NCBI GenBank assembly: GCA_024103495.1
Contig: JAGFIQ010000035.1
Span: forward strand, 1 to 36,758
Direction: 5' to 3'
DNA length: 36,758 bases
Source of the DNA: Aridibacter famidurans
GTDB lineage: Bacteria > Acidobacteriota > Blastocatellia > Pyrinomonadales > Pyrinomonadaceae
Within the stretch, counting starts at the first letter, position 1. Each line of letters begins with the position of its first letter. The translations under genes were made by a program, and so were the position numbers. Below, one piece after another: positions 32,217 to 36,758 of this stretch. Under the pieces are notes generated by a model that did no database searches, had not been told where the DNA came from, and saw only the letters and a program-made list of their open reading frames with translations.

Positions 32217-32843
32217 TTATCTTCTGACGATCCTGAAAGTCCAGCTGTACTTGTATCCCAAAGTCAGATTGTTCTTTCCGATTGCCGGGCGGACACCGGG
32301 AGACCAGCCGTAATACTCGTATTCGCCCGGCTCGAGATTCATGGTAATCGTCGAGCCTGCCCTGACAACGTAAAGTGCACCATTGATACGGAGGTTAAGA
32401 TCCGTCTCCCTTTCAAGGTTTGTTACTTCGAGGGAGGGGTCAGTCTGCCCGGCTACGCGCTGGGAGCTAAGCGGTGGGGCATTGTATCGGTTGGCGGTGA
32501 GCTTTAGAACGACGACGCTCTCATGAATGTAGCCCTCGTCCGCGGAAGGCACATGGATCACTCGGTACCAGCTCCCTGTTTTGAATCTCTCTACCAAGGC
32601 AAGAGCCTCGCCTCTTTCTACCTGGCGGAGAATTCGGCCGTCTAATTTCGGTTCGGCTCGCATGTTCGCCTTCGTCGCGACCACATACGCCATATCTGAA
32701 CCGGGGTCAGGGAAGTTCCGAATGGTTTCTACATCATGCCTTCGCTGCTCTGGGTCTTGGTCTGATTGCGCGTACGCGGGCAGCAAGGACAAGAAGATGA
32801 CGACAAGACCGAGAAGGCAATTAAGTCTGTAGTAGGAACTCAT
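32217..32843 (-). CDS. Exported SH3-like domain protein
   Basis: A 208-residue protein from ATG 32843, which begins a signal peptide (MSSYYRLNCLLGLVVIFLSL, ending PAYAQ); an upstream TTG in frame is less likely. Residues about 51-113 form a bacterial SH3 domain (TKANMRAEPKLDGRILRQVE, then GSWYRVIHVPSADEGYIHES), related to that in the protein at 30081-31112. The rest (about 125-208) is a beta-rich domain with TMNLEPGEYEYYGWSPGVRP. SH3 domains of this kind bind peptidoglycan or peptides, so a cell-wall role is likely. No catalytic domain is present. Confidence 0.72.
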   Translation of the reverse strand: MSSYYRLNCLLGLVVIFLSLLPAYAQSDQDPEQRRHDVETIRNFPDPGSDMAYVVATKANMRAEPKLDGRILRQVERGEALALVERFKTGSWYRVIHVPSADEGYIHESVVVLKLTANRYNAPPLSSQRVAGQTDPSLEVTNLERETDLNLRINGALYVVRAGSTITMNLEPGEYEYYGWSPGVRPAIGKNNLTLGYKYSWTFRIVRR

Positions 32844-33238
32844 AGTCAACAGCAACACTGCTTTTCGGGCGGGGACATTCTTGCACGCCGCATTTTCAGA
32901 TGTCAAGACATTTTGACTAACTGGCGTCCGCGATCTTTCTAATTGCGTACTTCCGTATATCAGAGATAGCCTTCAGGATCTTTAGCTAAGTTTAGCGATG
33001 CAGCGAGAAAGTGCTGGGGACAACTGAAAGACCCGGGGAGGTAAGGATGAGCGCAAAAGATACCCTGTGTTGGAAGGGGCAAAGCAGACACATACGGGTT
33101 TCGGCATCGTTCATTCCGTTCAACTGTTCAGTGCTGAACGATTGAACAGGTTGAACGCTCGGAATCCGTTTGCAAGACAAATAATTCAGAAATCAGAGCC
33201 ACCTGCCTATCGACACGTCTTGTGCCCAGAAGAAGCCT
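32844..33238. other. Gap with a near-perfect palindrome, no gene
   Basis: GTTCAACTGTTCA (33118-33130) and TGAACAGGTTGAAC (33143-33156) form a stem with one bulged base and a 12-base loop; ATTCCG and CGGAAT extend it outwards imperfectly. It lies between two minus-strand genes and could be a terminator for the gene at 33239 or an operator. No gene is supported in the stretch. Confidence 0.55.
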
Positions 33239-33532
33239 TTAGATCCGGTCAAGTGCGGCCAAGGACTCTAACAATGCCTGATCGCCTGACAGGTACCAGT
33301 ATTCATACCGACGATCGATCCCCGCCCGATCACCGAAGAGGCGTCTCATTTCTTGCCGGAATCGACTCGCTACCTCTCCGGTAAGCAAAATCCGGTAACC
33401 GCCCTTGCGTCTCGTTATCCACATGCTCCCTCCCCAACCCCCTTTTCGCACACGGTGAATCTCCCGTTTGTTTTCTTTTAGCTGCAGGGAGGGAAGGCTC
33501 CTAATGGTTGTCTCGAGAATCTTGATACTCAT
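33239..33532 (-). CDS. Small hypothetical protein
   Basis: About 97 residues from ATG 33532 (GTG 33544 would add four). The sequence is basic, with a Gly/Trp-rich turn (KGGWGGSMWITRRKGGYRIL) and a C-terminal helix (DQALLESLAALDRI). No family was recognised. It starts 23 bases after the stop of the EEP-family gene, so the two are probably co-transcribed. A nucleic-acid-binding role would fit the charge, but nothing proves it. Confidence 0.55.
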   Translation of the reverse strand: MSIKILETTIRSLPSLQLKENKREIHRVRKGGWGGSMWITRRKGGYRILLTGEVASRFRQEMRRLFGDRAGIDRRYEYWYLSGDQALLESLAALDRI

Positions 33533-33555
33533 ATTTTGTCCCACAGCCGCGAGGG

Positions 33556-34356
33556 CTACGTTCCAATTTTGAAGTCAGCGATGATAGGGAGGTGGTCACT
33601 CAAAGACTCGCCGAAGATCAGATCGCGGTCGCTTACGCCACACTCAACAAGGCGTGCTGCCAGGGGATGGCTAACGAAGAGATGATCGATCTGGTGGATT
33701 ACCTTCTTGTCTGAAGCGTTTTGGAATGTGGCGGTCAGGCAGCCCTGAGCCGTAACAAGGCACTCCGTCAGCTCGAGGGCGTGCAACCGATCCAGAACTT
33801 CTTGGTTTCCGTGGGGCCCTCCGCTCCACATCTTATCGAAAGTCACCGAGGTATTCAGATCACCGCCTACGACCAGCCAACCGTCATAATCTCTTTCCGC
33901 GACCATCGCCGACCATAGCAGCTCGGTGGCCCAGACCCTTGAATTGTGTTCAAGCTTGATCTTCTGAAGATCTTTCGGAGTCAGGTCAGTCGCGTCCAGC
34001 GGCCAAGTTGGCACGTGAACCGATACGACCTTGATCTCAGGAATGCCGTCGATCTTGAACGTCGCCGCTACAAGATTCCCTTTAAAGATGGCAAGTTGTT
34101 CGCGTACCCAGGAGAACTCCGAATTCAAAGAGGCTGCAGCTAAGTCGTAGCGGCTCAAGACTGCGGTTGAGAATCGCTGAAGGTCACCGTGCTGAGTTCT
34201 GGCAGGCCTTACTACAGATGAGTACTCCGCCTGTACGCCCGGAGAGATAGAGTTGACTTCCTGAAGCAAAGCGAGATCCGGAGAAACTTCGAGAAAGTGT
34301 TCCCAGGCCTTGCTCATCGCAGTCGCCCGTCTCATGTTCCAACTGACTACACGCAC
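33556..34356 (-). CDS. Endonuclease/exonuclease/phosphatase (EEP) family enzyme
   Basis: A 266-residue metal-dependent phosphodiesterase of the DNase I/ExoIII fold. All conserved positions are present: Asn7 (SWNM), Glu33 (LLQEV), His114 (SVHV), Asp166 and Asn168 (GGDLN), Asp224-His225 (QIDH) and Asp254-His255 (SDHLPI). It is therefore probably active. Substrates in this fold include DNA, RNA, phosphoinositides and sphingomyelin; none can be chosen here. No signal peptide. The start is GTG 34356 with GGAGA about 12 bases upstream. It lies downstream of brxL and an unknown gene on the same strand, so it may be an accessory effector of the defence locus. Confidence 0.85.
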   Translation of the reverse strand: MRVVSWNMRRATAMSKAWEHFLEVSPDLALLQEVNSISPGVQAEYSSVVRPARTQHGDLQRFSTAVLSRYDLAAASLNSEFSWVREQLAIFKGNLVAATFKIDGIPEIKVVSVHVPTWPLDATDLTPKDLQKIKLEHNSRVWATELLWSAMVAERDYDGWLVVGGDLNTSVTFDKMWSGGPHGNQEVLDRLHALELTECLVTAQGCLTATFQNASDKKVIHQIDHLFVSHPLAARLVECGVSDRDLIFGESLSDHLPIIADFKIGT

Positions 34357-34593
34357 CGATTTAGTCTCCGGAGAGTTCCGTTTTCCCCGCCATGCATAGC
34401 TAAAAGGTAGTGGCTAGGTCGATGAAGTCTTGTTCTTGGGAGTGCCTAATTGTCGCGCAATGTGAGCGCAGCGGAAAATGCGCTACGATTTCTTAAGTAC
34501 TTTTGCTAAGGGACCTTAAATGCCAAACACACTTCCTGATTCAACCTTGAAGGGGCAAAGCACTACATGGTCAAGATCTAGCTATCCATCAGG

Positions 34594-35553
34594 CTAGGAA
34601 CCGGTATTGGAGTCCTTCGCTATTTTCCAACCAGCTTCAATCTCTTTAATCCTTGATCTAATGGTCTTCTTCTCCACTTCGTCAAAGCAAAGCAGCTCTT
34701 CCGTATCTTTCACCTTCAGGTTGGCCAAGAACTCACCGATCCGGTCAGAGATGATTTCCTGTTCAGAATGCTTGGAGGCCGCATCGCTTTGGTCCTCAAG
34801 TAAAAACGCTACTCCACGCAGAAACTCACGTGTTTTCTCGGGAGGCATGTTAAAGCCCAAGAGGTGTTTTCTGGTTTTCTTGGAGAGAAACCGCCGTTGT
34901 TCATTCAGAAGGAACCTATGCTCGATTGCTTCTCTAAAGTGTCTTAATTTGCGGTAGTGCGATACCTGGTTCTCGTTCGTATAGGACAAATAACATTTCT
35001 CAAACACGTTTCCCGTATGAGAAATCCGATGGGGCTCGAAAAGTTCGGAGATGATCGAGTATGCGTGGTTCAAGCTTTCAGCTTCCATTCCCACTGATTC
35101 CAAGCTTACTTTACACCCATAAAGGCTGGAGCTCCTGTTGATTGCAACCTGCAACCTAATGGAAGTTTCCGCACTCACCGCTACAAACCAGGCATTGGTC
35201 GGTGCCCCCTTCTCAATCAGTAACTTTGAAAGGGGCGCTGCGGGCGTCTTTTTCGGTCTTACCTCAATATAGATCTTGGATGCTTCCTTAATGATTTCCT
35301 CGGAACCAGTAGCCTCCAGGAACGCAAGATAATCTTCATCGACAACGCCTGAAGTAAATACAGCCACCTCGCAGAGGGAGTCACTAACGAGCATGTGTAG
35401 AGGTAATCCCGTGTAGAAATCACGGAAGTCGCCACTAGCGTATTTTGCGAGCGTAAATACTCGTTTCGCTTCTGGTTCTGGAATAAACATCAGTCCCTCA
35501 CTCTGAAGATCGAATTCATCGCTTGAGTTCTGATCAAATGAGTCACTCGGCAA
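34594..35553 (-). CDS. Unknown protein translationally overlapping brxL
   Basis: A 319-residue soluble protein of unknown family. It starts with TTG 35553, inside the last codons of brxL (11-base overlap), which points to coupled translation and stoichiometric expression. It has an acidic N-terminus, a mixed alpha/beta middle (for example SKIYIEVRPKKTPAAPLSKL, SIRLQVAINRSSSLYGCKVS) and a helical basic segment (HYRKLRHFREAIEHRFLLNE, RRFLSKKTRKHLLG) that might contact nucleic acid. No catalytic motif was recognised. It is 237 bases upstream of the EEP gene. Best described as a possible BREX accessory protein. Confidence 0.75.
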   Translation of the reverse strand: MPSDSFDQNSSDEFDLQSEGLMFIPEPEAKRVFTLAKYASGDFRDFYTGLPLHMLVSDSLCEVAVFTSGVVDEDYLAFLEATGSEEIIKEASKIYIEVRPKKTPAAPLSKLLIEKGAPTNAWFVAVSAETSIRLQVAINRSSSLYGCKVSLESVGMEAESLNHAYSIISELFEPHRISHTGNVFEKCYLSYTNENQVSHYRKLRHFREAIEHRFLLNEQRRFLSKKTRKHLLGFNMPPEKTREFLRGVAFLLEDQSDAASKHSEQEIISDRIGEFLANLKVKDTEELLCFDEVEKKTIRSRIKEIEAGWKIAKDSNTGS

Positions 35554-36758
35554 TCGCTTTCAAGAGCGCTTCCTTTGCGTCAGCATAGAACTGAATATCC
35601 ACCTTGGTTGCCATATCATCTGAGAGATCTAGCAATTCCCGCCTGCAGGCGACTGGCATAAGGAGACCGGTGGCTCCTTTCTCGACGGCGATCTCGGCAA
35701 TCGTCACAGAGTTGTGAACCGGCTCGATCGAACCCCCGAGGTTGATCTCGCCCACGACTATAAGTCCACCTTTTACGTTCTTTTTTAGCAAAGCCGTGGA
35801 GAATGCGAGTAAAGCCGCGACTCCTAGCTTGGCGCCCGACTTTGAAGCGTCAAAGGCCCTCAACTGGGTTGAGAATTCGTGCTCGCGAGGGTTCTTATCT
35901 CCGACAAGTTGCTCGGCCCTTGAATATAGATTCTGTTGAGCGTATCCAACGCTTTCCCTAAAGGCGGGCGGCACCGGTTTATTTAGTATTGTTACTTTAG
36001 ACCCCGGTCCCTCATTTACTTCTATACGATACAGCCCCGGATGCTCATCACCTCCGCCAGGACTTATAGTCCAGACCTGTCCGGGCTCCAGCGGATCTCC
36101 TCCGATGCTGTTGTCGCTCTGCAGCTCCGGAGTAGATACGAACTGCTCTACTCCGTCGTTGCCCATCACATAGCTGAAATGTGTGTTGCGAAACTCCGCT
36201 GCACCGATTCGCTTCTGCTGTTCTTTCACCCTTCTGCGCGCTTCCATGGCCAGGCGCACGGCCCACTCAAGATCTTCGTCTGGAATGTGCGAATCAGTTG
36301 CCGGGTAAAGCAGTTTCAACAGCCCACTTACAGTCTTGTTTACCGCATTCGTATCTCTACCCGACAGGGCGCCGCCGAAGAACACCCGATTCTGCAGGGA
36401 ACTTACCCTCGACTGGGTGCGCAATTGGGTCCAGCACTCTGAAAGGAAGTCACTTACCAGGCCGAAATGATTGGTTAGGATGTGCTTGTCTATCTTGGGT
36501 ACATTCCACCCGGGCAAGTACGAGTGAATTCGATCCATGAAAGCGGTGTCGTCTCGCATCTCGGGAGGAAGAGGTCCAAACAGGTGCCCGACCCGCTGTT
36601 GGTGTTCAACGTCGACGTCGAAGTTTCCCAAAAGCACAATTCCGCCGTCAGCACGGATGCTCTCTTTTCCGCGACTGAATTCGCCAGACTCCATGTAGCC
36701 TTTCATGATGTTGACGCCGTCCTTCTGATCGAACGAGATGCCCGATACCTCGTCGAAG
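35543..36758 (-). CDS. brxL: BrxL, Lon-related AAA+ protein of the BREX phage-defence system (5' end beyond window)
   Basis: The last 404 or so codons are visible; the gene continues past the right edge. It enters with the Walker B strand FDEVSGISFDQKDGVNIMKG, then GYMESGEFSRGKESI, FMDRIHSYLPGWNVPKI and AVNKTVSGLLKLLYP, all hallmarks of BrxL (TIGR02688). A Lon-protease-like domain forms the C-terminus. The Ser position is present (SGAKLG, Ser codon 35837-35839), but where Lon has its catalytic lysine the sequence reads GGSIEPVHN, without lysine. BrxL is a DNA-binding AAA+ ring needed for phage restriction; it is usually the last gene of the operon, so pglZ, pglX, brxC, brxB and brxA are expected to the right. 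Confidence 0.93.
   Translation of the reverse strand, partial: FDEVSGISFDQKDGVNIMKGYMESGEFSRGKESIRADGGIVLLGNFDVDVEHQQRVGHLFGPLPPEMRDDTAFMDRIHSYLPGWNVPKIDKHILTNHFGLVSDFLSECWTQLRTQSRVSSLQNRVFFGGALSGRDTNAVNKTVSGLLKLLYPATDSHIPDEDLEWAVRLAMEARRRVKEQQKRIGAAEFRNTHFSYVMGNDGVEQFVSTPELQSDNSIGGDPLEPGQVWTISPGGGDEHPGLYRIEVNEGPGSKVTILNKPVPPAFRESVGYAQQNLYSRAEQLVGDKNPREHEFSTQLRAFDASKSGAKLGVAALLAFSTALLKKNVKGGLIVVGEINLGGSIEPVHNSVTIAEIAVEKGATGLLMPVACRRELLDLSDDMATKVDIQFYADAKEALLKAIAE

Noticed and set aside
27249..34480. Shared AGCGGAAAATG near 27250 and 34470 as attachment sites
   Set aside because: Only eleven bases, with different flanks; too short to support an att pair.

Overview
The window looks like a chromosomal segment from an acidobacterium, probably of the Blastocatellia/Pyrinomonadaceae type. 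This is an inference from three things: two secreted proteins with the 'VWFA-related Acidobacterial' architecture, a lexA-imuA-imuB-dnaE2 mutagenesis cluster, and unusually long, repeat-filled gaps between GC-rich genes.

Layout. Positions 1-6673 carry a self-contained SOS mutagenesis cluster on the + strand: LexA repressor, RecA-like ImuA, an N-terminally short ImuB and the error-prone polymerase DnaE2. Positions 7104-17972 hold housekeeping and envelope genes: a DUF2461 protein, several exported or lipid-anchored NTF2-like and TPR proteins, a ZapB-like coiled coil, a HIT hydrolase, a two-GAF sigma-54-type activator coupled to a small membrane protein, and a large secreted VWFA protein. SelB (17992-19914) shows that the organism uses selenocysteine. 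A minus-strand group follows: FmdB-type zinc ribbon, secreted VWA protein and OmpA-like anchor protein. After it come a lipocalin, thioredoxin reductase, a PilZ-like protein and an enoyl-CoA hydratase.

The chromosome-like part ends at tRNA-Ala(GGC), 27123-27198. From there to the right edge the DNA is more AT-rich, every non-IS gene is on the minus strand and most products are unfamiliar. This is a genomic island with the tRNA at its border. It contains a membrane protein, a complete IS3-family element (28024-29301) that has cut a zinc-ribbon gene, a cluster of exported SH3-like and small membrane proteins (one reading frame broken by an in-frame TAG), an endonuclease/exonuclease/phosphatase-family enzyme, an unknown 319-residue protein and, at the edge, the 3' two-thirds or so of brxL, a gene of the BREX phage-defence system. 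The rest of a BREX operon would be expected just beyond the right end. The unknown 319-residue gene overlaps brxL by 11 bases and is the best candidate for a new accessory component.

The other striking feature is the gaps. Almost every intergenic gap in the chromosomal part contains its own imperfect inverted repeat, built from a word not used in the other gaps, plus members of several interspersed hairpin families. A 9-base tandem repeat starts at or just after the stop codons of at least three unrelated genes and is followed by a hairpin repeat each time.
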